From: Mycobacterium sp. DL592
Lineage (GTDB): Bacteria; Actinomycetota; Actinomycetes; Mycobacteriales; Mycobacteriaceae
Direction: 5' to 3'
Assembly (NCBI RefSeq): GCF_011694515.1
Contig: NZ_CP050192.1
Location: 2,415,301 to 2,479,300, forward strand
DNA length: 64,000 nucleotides
Part shown: piece by piece, positions 43,679 to 52,386 of the stretch
Layout of the letters: every line of letters begins with the position of its first letter
Position numbering within the stretch: position 1 is the first letter of the stretch
Notes under the pieces: model-generated
Database searches by the model: none
Told to the model about the DNA's origin: nothing
The model's input: the letters and a program-made list of their open reading frames with translations, nothing else
Position numbers and translations under genes: made by a program

Positions 43679-44356
43679 GTGCCCAACCGACCCCGCCTGC
43701 GTGCACTGACGATGCTGCTGCTGATCGTGGCGCCGCTGATGGTCGGCTGCATCCGGGTCCATGCCTCGATCACCGTCGCACCCGACGACAAAGTCTCCGG
43801 TCAGATCGTCGCGGCAGCAAAACCACGTAACAGCGACGACCAGGGCCCTCAGTTCGACCTCAACGTGCCCTTCAGCCAGAAGGTCGCCGTGTCCAAGTAC
43901 CAATCCGACGACTACGTCGGCTCCGAAGCGGTGTTCTCCGATCTGACCTTCGCCGAGGTCCCCCAGCTGGCCAACCTCAACCGGGAAGCCACCGGGGTGG
44001 ACATCTCTCTGCGCCGGGCGGGCAACCTGGTGATCCTGGAAGGCCGCGTGGACCTGACCAATCTCAGCGATCCCGACGCCGACGTGCAGTTCACCGTGGC
44101 CTTTCCCGGTGAGGTGACCTCCACCAACGGCGACCGGATCGACACCGACGTCGTCGAATGGAAGCTCAAGCCCGGCGTGGTGTCCACAATGAGCGCCCAG
44201 GCCCGCGTCACCGACCCGAGCACCCGGTCGTTCACCGCGGCGGCGCTGTGGCTGGGGCTGGCCGCGCTGGTCGTCGCCGGCGTCATCGGCACGCTGGCCT
44301 GGCACAGCCGTGACCAGTCGCCCCGATTCGCCAGCGCCGACCAGGGCGACGATTAG
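43679..44356 (+). CDS. lppM: Lipoprotein LppM
   Basis: The 225-residue lipoprotein has signal LRALTMLLLIVAPLMVGC, with the acylated cysteine at about residue 24. An external beta-rich domain of about 150 residues follows. A single C-terminal membrane helix (ALWLGLAALVVAGVIGTLAW, about 187-206) and a short acidic cytosolic tail end the protein. This double membrane attachment and gene position match Rv2171 (LppM), a mycobacterial lipoprotein linked to phagosome modulation in M. tuberculosis. The start is GTG. In M. tuberculosis metF follows on the opposite strand; here the prenyl synthase gene follows directly. Confidence 0.92.
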   Translation: MPNRPRLRALTMLLLIVAPLMVGCIRVHASITVAPDDKVSGQIVAAAKPRNSDDQGPQFDLNVPFSQKVAVSKYQSDDYVGSEAVFSDLTFAEVPQLANLNREATGVDISLRRAGNLVILEGRVDLTNLSDPDADVQFTVAFPGEVTSTNGDRIDTDVVEWKLKPGVVSTMSAQARVTDPSTRSFTAAALWLGLAALVVAGVIGTLAWHSRDQSPRFASADQGDD

Positions 44357-45535
<1,179 letters not shown>

Positions 45536-45539
45536 ACCC

Positions 45540-47078
45540 ATGTCATACGCGACACCGACCACACCGACGCCGGCTCACCCGGGCCTGTCCCGGCTGCGGA
45601 CCTTCGCGTCCGGCGACGAGGGACGGCCCGCGCTGTTCGGGTTCCTCGGCGCAATCCTGATCACCGTCGGCGGGCTGGGTGCCGGCAGCACCCGCCAGCA
45701 CGATCCGGTGCTGGAGTCGCTGCACCTGTCCTGGCTGCGGTTCGGCCACGGCCTGGTGGTGTCCTCGGTGCTGCTGTGGGGCGGCGTGGTGATGATGCTG
45801 CTGGCGTGGCTGTGGTTGGGCAGGCGGGTGATCCACACCGGGGTCACCGAGTACGCGCTGAAGGCCACCACCTGGTTCTGGCTGGCTCCCCTGTTGCTCA
45901 GCGTCCCGCTGTTCAGCCGCGACACCTACTCGTATCTGGCCCAGGGCGCACTGCTGCGCGACGGCTTCGACCCCTACGCGGTGGGGCCGATCGAGAACGA
46001 GAACTCGTTGCTGGACAACGTGAGTCCGATCTGGACCACCACGACCGCACCGTACGGTCCGGCGTTCATCCTGGTGGCCAAGTTCGTGACCATGCTCGTC
46101 GGCAACCACGTGGTGGCGGGCACGATGCTGCTTCGGCTGTGCATGCTGCCTGGGCTGGTACTGCTGATCTGGGCAGCACCCCGGGTGGCCCGGCACATCG
46201 GCGCCAACGGGTCGGTGGCGCTGTGGATCTGTGTGCTCAATCCGCTGGTGATCATCCACCTCATGGGCGGGGTGCACAACGAGATGCTGATGGTCGGCAT
46301 GATGATGGCCGGCATCGCCTTGACCTTTGCGCGCCATCATGTCGCGGGCACGATCCTGATCGCCGTCGCGGTGGCGGTCAAAGCCACCGCGGTGCTGGCT
46401 CTGCCGTTCATGGTGTGGGTATGGATGCGCCACCTCAAGGACAGCCGAAACATCTCCGCCCCCAAGGCTTTCGCCACCGCGACAGCTGCGGCCATCGCGG
46501 TGTTCATCGCGGTGTTCGCGGTGCTCTCAGGCCTGGCCGGGGTGGGCCTGGGCTGGCTGACGGCGCTGGCCGGCTCGGTGAAGATCATCAACTGGCTCAC
46601 CATCCCCACCGCGATCGCCAACCTCACCAACGCCATCGGCGGATTGCTGTTCGGGGTGAACTTCTACGCCGTCCTACAGGTCACCCGGATTATCGGCATC
46701 GGCATCATCGCGGTGTCACTTCCCTTGCTGTGGTGGCGTTTTCGCCACAACGACCGGGAGGCGCTGACGGGTATCGCCTGGGCGATGCTGGTGGTGGTGT
46801 TGTTCGTCCCGGCCGCGCTACCGTGGTACTACACCTGGCCGCTGGCGGTGGTGTCGGCACTGGCTCAGTCCCGCAGGGCGATCGCCCTGATCGCGGGGTT
46901 CTCCACCTGGATCATGGTGATCTTCAAACCTGACGGCTCCCACGGCATGTATTCGTGGATCCATGTCCTGCTGGCGACGGCGTGCGCCGTGGCGGCCTGG
47001 TATGCGCTCTACCGCACCGAGGAGCCGCCGCCGCACGACGATGCCGAGGACGTCGCCGGAGTGTCGGCGGGCGCCTGA
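45540..47078 (+). CDS. mptA: Alpha-(1->6)-mannopyranosyltransferase MptA
   Basis: The 512-residue polytopic GT-C glycosyltransferase extends the alpha-1,6-mannan core of lipomannan and lipoarabinomannan using polyprenyl-phosphate-mannose outside the membrane. About 13 hydrophobic segments are visible. The first external loop has the GT-C aspartate motif LFSRDTYSYLAQGALLRDG (about 124-142), and later DNVSPIWTTTTAPYGP. It matches Rv2174 in sequence type and position. Its closeness to the prenyl synthase gene (4-base gap) suggests one transcript. Two further mannan-related enzymes lie at 60104 and 61368. Confidence 0.94.
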   Translation: MSYATPTTPTPAHPGLSRLRTFASGDEGRPALFGFLGAILITVGGLGAGSTRQHDPVLESLHLSWLRFGHGLVVSSVLLWGGVVMMLLAWLWLGRRVIHTGVTEYALKATTWFWLAPLLLSVPLFSRDTYSYLAQGALLRDGFDPYAVGPIENENSLLDNVSPIWTTTTAPYGPAFILVAKFVTMLVGNHVVAGTMLLRLCMLPGLVLLIWAAPRVARHIGANGSVALWICVLNPLVIIHLMGGVHNEMLMVGMMMAGIALTFARHHVAGTILIAVAVAVKATAVLALPFMVWVWMRHLKDSRNISAPKAFATATAAAIAVFIAVFAVLSGLAGVGLGWLTALAGSVKIINWLTIPTAIANLTNAIGGLLFGVNFYAVLQVTRIIGIGIIAVSLPLLWWRFRHNDREALTGIAWAMLVVVLFVPAALPWYYTWPLAVVSALAQSRRAIALIAGFSTWIMVIFKPDGSHGMYSWIHVLLATACAVAAWYALYRTEEPPPHDDAEDVAGVSAGA

Positions 47079-47089
47079 TCAGTACGCCA

Positions 47090-47494
47090 TCAATACGCAG
47101 AGGCCTGCGCCCTGCGGAGGATCTCGCGGGCCTGGTGGGCGTGCAGGGCGTCGACCGGGCGGGCGTTGCTGATCGGCTCGCGCGAGCCGTCGCGGGTCAG
47201 CGTCAGCGACGAGTCGGGGGTGAACAACCACCGTAGGATCTCGGTCTCGCGGTAGCCGCCGTCGCGCAGCACGGCCAGTAGGCCGGGCAGCGACTTGACC
47301 ACCTGACCCGAATCGGTGAAGAACACCTGCGGCACCAACAGGACGCCGCCGCGCCGGACCGCGACGAGATGTCCGTCGCGCAGCTGCTGGTGCACCTTGG
47401 TCACCGGCAGGTGCAACAACTCGGCGACTTTGGGCAGGTCGTAGAGGGGTTCGCCGGGATCGAGGACGTCATCGCCGGCGGGAATGCTGCTCAC
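47090..47494 (-). CDS. Rv2175c-like DNA-binding regulator
   Basis: The 134-residue protein corresponds to Rv2175c, a DNA-binding protein phosphorylated by PknL in M. tuberculosis. A winged-helix-like segment (YDLPKVAELLHLPVTKVHQQLRDGHLVAVRRGG, about 18-50) is followed by a small C-terminal helical domain (SLPGLLAVLRDGGYRETEILRWLF). The known activation threonine lies in the N-terminal tail of the M. tuberculosis protein; the tail here (MSSIPAGDDVLDPGEPL) has none, so phospho-control may differ. The start GTG is 44 bases from the divergent pknL start. Confidence 0.9.
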   Translation of the reverse strand: MSSIPAGDDVLDPGEPLYDLPKVAELLHLPVTKVHQQLRDGHLVAVRRGGVLLVPQVFFTDSGQVVKSLPGLLAVLRDGGYRETEILRWLFTPDSSLTLTRDGSREPISNARPVDALHAHQAREILRRAQASAY

Positions 47495-47526
47495 AGCGCC
47501 AGTCTAGAGGCGCCCGCACCGCCACG

Positions 47527-47532
47527 TACCAT
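47527..47532 (+). promoter_or_regulatory. Candidate -10 element for leaderless pknL mRNA
   Basis: TACCAT fits TANNNT and ends 6 bases before GTG 47539, which would be at or next to the first transcribed base. It supports GTG 47539 rather than GTG 47533 as the pknL start. Confidence 0.45.
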
Positions 47533-47538
47533 GTGTCG

Positions 47539-48771
47539 GTGACGTCGGACCCACTCGATGGTGCGTTGCTGGACGGCCGGTACCGCGTCGAGACTCCGAT
47601 CGCCACCGGCGGGATGTCGACGGTGTACCGCGGCCTCGACGTGCGCCTGGACCGCCCGGTCGCGCTGAAGGTGATGGACGCCCGCTATGCCGGCGACAGC
47701 CAGTTCCTGACCCGGTTCCAGCGCGAGGCCAGGGCCGTGGCCCGGCTCAAGGACCCCGGCCTGGTCGCCGTCTACGACCAGGGCCTGGATGCCAGGCACC
47801 CGTTTCTGGTGATGGAACTCATCGACGGCGGCACGCTGCGCGAACTGCTGGCCGAGCGTGGCCCGATGCCGCCGCATGCGGCCGCTGCCGTGCTGCGGCC
47901 GCTGCTGGGCGGCTTGGCGGTGGCGCACCGTGCCGGTCTGGTGCACCGCGACATCAAGCCGGAGAACGTGCTGATCTCCGACGACGGTGAGGTCAAGCTC
48001 GCCGACTTCGGCCTGGTGCGCGCGGTCGCTGAGGCCGGCATCACCTCCACCAGCGTCATCCTGGGCACCGCCGCTTACCTGTCGCCCGAACAGGTCAGCA
48101 GCGGCACCGCAGACCAGCGCAGCGACGTCTATGCCGTCGGTATCCTGACGTACGAATTACTCACCGGCGCAACACCGTTCAGCGGGGACAATCCGCTGAC
48201 GGTGGCCTACCAGCGGATGGACGCCGACGTTCCGCCGCCCAGTTCGGCCATCAGCGGGGTGCCGCCGCAGTTCGACGAGTTCGTCGCCCGTGCCACCGCG
48301 CGCGATCCGGGCGGGCGCTACGCCGACGCCGCCGAGATGGGTGCCGAACTCGACGCGATCGCCGCGGAACTGGCGCTGCCGAAGTTCCGCGTCCCCGCCC
48401 CGAAGAACTCGGCACAGCATGCCGCCGCGACGGCGTATCACAGCCGGCTGGCCGAACAGCCCACCACCGAACACCACCCGGCGCCCAGGCCAGGGCAGCC
48501 GGTCAAGAACCCCACCCGCCAGCTGATCCGCGAACCCGACGATCGGCAACCCTCCCCCGCCGACGAGCCGGCCGCACCAGACGACGATGACGAATATGAG
48601 CAGCCGCCAAGCCAATTCGCCGGAATCGACATCGACGAGTTCGTCTGGGCCCGCCAGCGGGCCCGGCGGGCGGTGCTGTTCTGGGTGCTGACCGTCCTGA
48701 TCCTGACCGGTCTAGTCGCCGCCGGTGCGTGGACGCTGGGTACCAATCTGCAAGGCCTGCTCGGAAATTAG
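47539..48771 (+). CDS. pknL: Serine/threonine protein kinase PknL
   Basis: The 410-residue receptor-type kinase has no external sensor domain. IATGGMSTVYRG is the glycine loop, Lys44 in VALKVM binds ATP, and HRDIKPENV holds the catalytic Asp. ADFGLVRA is the Mg2+ loop, and the activation loop contains TSTSVILGTAAYLSPEQ. A 90-residue Pro/Glu/Asp-rich juxtamembrane linker and one C-terminal membrane helix (VLFWVLTVLILTGLVAAGAW) end the protein, with only about 10 residues outside. It is divergent from its likely substrate gene, the Rv2175c-like regulator. In M. tuberculosis PknL is linked to division and transcription control. Confidence 0.96.
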   Translation: MTSDPLDGALLDGRYRVETPIATGGMSTVYRGLDVRLDRPVALKVMDARYAGDSQFLTRFQREARAVARLKDPGLVAVYDQGLDARHPFLVMELIDGGTLRELLAERGPMPPHAAAAVLRPLLGGLAVAHRAGLVHRDIKPENVLISDDGEVKLADFGLVRAVAEAGITSTSVILGTAAYLSPEQVSSGTADQRSDVYAVGILTYELLTGATPFSGDNPLTVAYQRMDADVPPPSSAISGVPPQFDEFVARATARDPGGRYADAAEMGAELDAIAAELALPKFRVPAPKNSAQHAAATAYHSRLAEQPTTEHHPAPRPGQPVKNPTRQLIREPDDRQPSPADEPAAPDDDDEYEQPPSQFAGIDIDEFVWARQRARRAVLFWVLTVLILTGLVAAGAWTLGTNLQGLLGN

Positions 48772-48851
48772 CGGCGCCGTAACCGCCGCAAATACAATCG
48801 GTTTGAGCCCAACCGGTGATCGCATCGCCGTCCTCGGCGAGTATTCGGGCG

Positions 48852-50303
48852 GTGACCCGAGTGATCCGATTCAATGCCTTCGACATGAACTGCGTGGCCC
48901 ACCAGTCCCCGGGACTGTGGCGCCACCCCGACGACCAATCCTGGCGCTACAAGGACCTCGAGTACTGGACCGAGCTCGCCAAGCTGCTCGAGCGCGGCCG
49001 ATTCGACGGACTGTTCATCGCCGATGTCCTGGGCACCTATGACGTCTACGGAGGTAGTGACGAGGCCGCGATCCGGCACGCCGCACAGATCCCGGTCAAC
49101 GACCCGCTGCTACTGGTGTCGGCGATGGCGCTGGTGACCCGGGACATGGGCTTCGGCCTGACCACCGGCACCGGCTTCGAGCACCCCTATCCGTTCGCCC
49201 GCCGGATGTCGACGCTGGATCATCTGACCAAGGGCCGGATTGGCTGGAACGTCGTAACCGGCTATCTGCCCGCCGCCGCGCGGAACATGGGCCAGACCGA
49301 TCAGCCCGCACACGACGCCCGCTACGACCACGCCGACGAGTACCTCGAGGTGCTCTACAAACTGTGGGAAGGCTCCTGGGAGGACGACGCCGTGGTCCGC
49401 GACCGGGACCGCGGTGTGTTCACCGATCCCGCGAAGGTGCACCACATCGGCCACGAGGGAACCCATTTCAGCGTGCCCGGTGTGCACCTGTCCGAGCCGT
49501 CCCCGCAACGCACACCGGTGATCTTCCAGGCCGGGTCGTCGCCTCGAGGAGTCCGCTTCGCTGCCGAGAACGCCGAGGCCATCTTCACCGCGGCACCCAC
49601 CAAGGAGATCCTGGCCAAGACGGTGACGACGATCCGCCGCGAGTTGGAGCTGGCCGGCCGAGATCCCTACGCCGCCAAAATCTTCAACCTCACCACCGTA
49701 GTCACCGCCGCGACCGACGAGGAGGCGCACGCCAAGCACGCCGAGTACCTGTCCTACGGCGATCCCGAGGGTGCCCTGGTCTTCATGTCCGGCTGGATGG
49801 GAGTCGACCTGGCCCGTTACGGCCTCGACGAACCGATCGGCAATGTCGACTCCAACGCGATCCTGTCGGCGGTGGCCGCCTTCCAGTCCGCCGACCCCGA
49901 CGGCGGCGAATGGGCGGTGCGCGACATCGCCGAATGGGGCGAGATCGGCGGAATGGGCCCGCGGATCGTCGGCTCCGGTGAATACGTCGCCGACACCCTG
50001 CAGGAGTGGGTTGCCGAGACCGACGTCGACGGGTTCAACCTGGCATATGCGATCAGCCCGGGCACCTTCGCCGACTTCATCGACCACGTCGTGCCGGTGC
50101 TGACCGAACGCGGTGCCTACCAAGCGGATTACGCACCGGGCACGCTGCGCAACAAACTTCTGGGGAACGGTGATCGGCTACCCGATGAACACCGCGGCGC
50201 GCGTTACCGGGTGGGCGGGCCGGAGTCGACGATCATCGAACGCCCCTCGACGCTGCCGTCGTCGTCGGCGTCGACCGCGGCGCAGCCGGTGAGTCGCCGC
50301 TAG
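48852..50303 (+). CDS. LLM-class flavin monooxygenase (NtaA/SnaA/DszA type)
   Basis: This enzyme of about 483 residues belongs to the bacterial-luciferase-like family that uses FMNH2 and oxygen to cleave sulfonates, sulfones or chelators. The N-terminus VTRVIRFNAFDMNCVAHQSPG with GLWRHPDDQSW is the characteristic NtaA-subfamily start. FDGLFIADVLGTYDVYGG, FARRMSTLDHLTKGRIGWNVVTGY and PVIFQAGSSPRG are flavin/substrate blocks. GTG 48861 is an alternative start. No partner flavin reductase gene is in the window. It stands upstream of an ABC transporter with a leader ORF, suggesting uptake and oxidation of one compound. The last 40 residues are low-complexity Ser/Thr/Arg and probably disordered. 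Confidence 0.88.
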   Translation: MTRVIRFNAFDMNCVAHQSPGLWRHPDDQSWRYKDLEYWTELAKLLERGRFDGLFIADVLGTYDVYGGSDEAAIRHAAQIPVNDPLLLVSAMALVTRDMGFGLTTGTGFEHPYPFARRMSTLDHLTKGRIGWNVVTGYLPAAARNMGQTDQPAHDARYDHADEYLEVLYKLWEGSWEDDAVVRDRDRGVFTDPAKVHHIGHEGTHFSVPGVHLSEPSPQRTPVIFQAGSSPRGVRFAAENAEAIFTAAPTKEILAKTVTTIRRELELAGRDPYAAKIFNLTTVVTAATDEEAHAKHAEYLSYGDPEGALVFMSGWMGVDLARYGLDEPIGNVDSNAILSAVAAFQSADPDGGEWAVRDIAEWGEIGGMGPRIVGSGEYVADTLQEWVAETDVDGFNLAYAISPGTFADFIDHVVPVLTERGAYQADYAPGTLRNKLLGNGDRLPDEHRGARYRVGGPESTIIERPSTLPSSSASTAAQPVSRR

Positions 50304-50336
50304 CTCTTTGTCAGCCGACATTCAGCAGATTCCCGG

Positions 50337-50366
50337 TTGACCCGGGCGGCCCCGATGAGGTCTACT
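50337..50366 (+). promoter_or_regulatory. Candidate promoter of the leader ORF-ABC transporter unit
   Basis: TTGACC (50337-50342) and TCTACT (50361-50366) are 18 bases apart, close to a sigma-A promoter. This would start a transcript near 50373 with a 50-base leader before the leader ORF, independent of the monooxygenase gene. The 316-base stretch 50304-50619 holds this element, the leader ORF and a palindrome, and otherwise no feature I can support. Confidence 0.4.
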
Positions 50367-50422
50367 TTCTGCGCGCCACCGGCGCAGCGCAACCGCCGCG
50401 ATCGACAGCAGGAGGTGAGGAC

Positions 50423-50494
50423 ATGGAAGACGGAAGTAGAAGCCGCTCCCATGCCCGGCTGTCTCGCGTGCTGGTGGCGCATCTGCGCGGCTGA
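50423..50494 (+). CDS. 23-codon leader peptide ORF upstream of the ABC transporter
   Basis: The ORF MEDGSRSRSHARLSRVLVAHLRG has a near-perfect ribosome site, AGGAGGT, 6 bases before the ATG, stronger than that of any neighbouring gene. It is followed by 125 bases before the permease start. The pattern S-R-x-H-x-x-L-x-R-V-x-x-A-x-x-R resembles the putative leader peptides found in actinobacteria ahead of sulfur-compound transport and assimilation genes. Those usually contain cysteine, which is missing here. It probably acts in cis by controlling translation or elongation into the transporter gene rather than as a protein. It is too short to be found by normal gene finders. Confidence 0.6.
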   Translation: MEDGSRSRSHARLSRVLVAHLRG

Positions 50495-50549
50495 TTTCCA
50501 CGTTCTGACAACCCGTATCGACGACGCGGTCGATCTCTGACGGGCATGG

Positions 50550-50561
50550 CATGCATGCATG
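50550..50561. promoter_or_regulatory. Perfect palindrome before the permease gene
   Basis: CATGCATGCATG is a 12-base perfect inverted repeat about 59 bases before the permease start. It could be a repressor site or part of an attenuator structure with flanking GGGCATGG and GTCCAGTGCC. No regulator gene of a matching type adjoins it. Confidence 0.35.
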
Positions 50562-50619
50562 TCCAGTGCCTGAGATCCACAGGCCAACGTCGCGATGTCG
50601 AGAAGTCAGGTGAGTTGCG

Positions 50620-52359
50620 TTGTCCACAAACACGTTTCCCAGCCGCGGCGTCCTCAGCCGCCCCCGCACCGGCATGGCCGCCGACGTCCTGGTCTTCGTC
50701 GGCGCGGCAGCGCTGCTGTGGCTGATCGTCCACGTCGCCAAGGGCGCAGGCGTCCCGTGGACCGTTGAGCACGCCGCGGCGACGGTATCGACCGATCCCG
50801 CGAATCTGCCGTACTACGCGGCTCGTTCGCTGCTGCGGATGTTCATCGCCCTGGCACTGTCGGTGGTGTTCACCTTCATCTACGCCACCGCTGCGGCCCG
50901 GCTTCCCAGGGCCGAGAAGGTGCTCGTCCCGCTGCTGGACATCCTGCAGTCGGTGCCGATCCTGGGTTTCCTGTCCATCACCGTCACCGGGTTCATCGCA
51001 CTGTTCCCGGGCTCGCAGCTCGGCCTCGAATGCGCGTCGATCTTCGCGATCTTCACCTCGCAGGCCTGGAACATGACCTTCGCGTTCTACTACTCGCTCA
51101 AGTCGCAGTCGCGTGACCTCGATGAAGCCTCCCGGTTGCTGCGGCTGTCCCGGTGGCAGCGATTGTGGCGAGTCGACCTGCCCGGCGGGATGATCCCGCT
51201 GGTGTGGAACGGGATGATGAGTTTCGGCGGGGGCTGGTTCTTCCTGACCGCGTCGGAAGCGTTGAGCGTCAACGGACATCAAGTCGCGCTTCCCGGTATC
51301 GGCGCCTACGTCGCCGCCGCGGGCGACGCCGGTGAACTGGGCCGGGTGCTGCTGGCAGTCGTGGTCATGGTGGTGCTGGTGATCGGGGTGAACGCGCTGT
51401 TCTGGCGGCCGCTGACGGCGTGGGCCGAGCGCTTCCGGATCGAGGACTCCGGCGCAGCCGAAGTGCCGCGCAGTGTGGTGCTCGACGTGCTGCGCCGCTC
51501 GCAGATCCCCCACCTGGTGGCCGCTCCCTTCGGGCGGCTGGTGGCCCCGATCGACCGGATGATGGCGGTGTTCGGTCGCGCCGAACGGCCGCTGCGCACT
51601 GCGCCGGGGCCGCAGCGGGCCGGTGACGTGGCGTTTGCCGCCGCGACGGTGGCGGTGGTCGGCTACGGCGGCTACCGGGTCGTCAGCTATATCGCACACA
51701 GCGTCGGATTCGGCGAGGTGGGGCACGCGCTGCAGCTGGGACTGGTGACCTTCGCCAGGGTGGTGGCCGTCCTGGTGGTGGCCACCGCGATCTGGGTACC
51801 GGTCGGGGTGTGGATCGGGATGAATCCCAAGGTTTCCCGGGTCGCGCAGCCGGTGGTCCAGGTGCTCGCCTCGTTCCCGGCGAACTTCCTGTTCCCGTTG
51901 GTGACCGCCGCCCTGATCGCCACCGGCGTGAGCCTCAACATCGGCGGGGTGCTGTTGATGGCGCTCGGCTCGCAGTGGTACATCCTGTTCAACGTCATCG
52001 CCGGCGCAAGCGCGATTCCCCACGATCTCCGGGAGGCCTCGACCAACCTGCGCCTGACCCGAAACCTGCGCTGGCGCAAGCTGATCCTGCCTGCGATCTT
52101 CGCCAGCTACGTCACCGGTGGTATTACGGCGGCCGGCGGCGCATGGAACGCCTCGATCGTCGCCGAAGTGGTCAGCTACCACGGCACCACGTTGACCGCG
52201 ACCGGTCTGGGTTCCTACATCACCGCCGCGACCGCGGCCGGTGACTCGGGGCGGATCCTGGTGGGCGTCATCGTCATGAGCACGTTCGTCGTGGGCACCA
52301 ACCGGCTGTTCTGGCGGCGGATGTATGACCTGGCGCAACGCCGGTACTCGCTGTCCTAG
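50620..52359 (+). CDS. Fused two-domain ABC transporter permease
   Basis: The 579-residue protein contains two BPD_transp_1 permease domains in one chain: about 75-265 and about 380-575, each with five or so membrane helices. Each has an E-A-S-x-x-L-R-x-S/T-R coupling motif (DEASRLLRLSRWQRLWRVDLP and REASTNLRLTRNLRWRKLILP) that docks on the ATPase. Such fused permeases belong to the nitrate/sulfonate/taurine-like group, usually paired with an AAA-associated-domain ATPase. The start is TTG with AGGTGAG before it. No periplasmic binding protein gene is visible in the window. The neighbouring flavin monooxygenase and leader ORF suggest an organosulfur or related anion as substrate, which is inference. 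Confidence 0.88.
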   Translation: MSTNTFPSRGVLSRPRTGMAADVLVFVGAAALLWLIVHVAKGAGVPWTVEHAAATVSTDPANLPYYAARSLLRMFIALALSVVFTFIYATAAARLPRAEKVLVPLLDILQSVPILGFLSITVTGFIALFPGSQLGLECASIFAIFTSQAWNMTFAFYYSLKSQSRDLDEASRLLRLSRWQRLWRVDLPGGMIPLVWNGMMSFGGGWFFLTASEALSVNGHQVALPGIGAYVAAAGDAGELGRVLLAVVVMVVLVIGVNALFWRPLTAWAERFRIEDSGAAEVPRSVVLDVLRRSQIPHLVAAPFGRLVAPIDRMMAVFGRAERPLRTAPGPQRAGDVAFAAATVAVVGYGGYRVVSYIAHSVGFGEVGHALQLGLVTFARVVAVLVVATAIWVPVGVWIGMNPKVSRVAQPVVQVLASFPANFLFPLVTAALIATGVSLNIGGVLLMALGSQWYILFNVIAGASAIPHDLREASTNLRLTRNLRWRKLILPAIFASYVTGGITAAGGAWNASIVAEVVSYHGTTLTATGLGSYITAATAAGDSGRILVGVIVMSTFVVGTNRLFWRRMYDLAQRRYSLS

Positions 52360-52386
52360 AACATCTTTCAACGCAAGGAGAACGTC

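Noticed and set aside
50337..50540. 67-codon ORF in another frame over the leader region, with several cysteines
   Set aside because: No ribosome site at its start. The overlapping 23-codon ORF has a near-perfect one, so the cysteine-containing frame is less likely to be translated.
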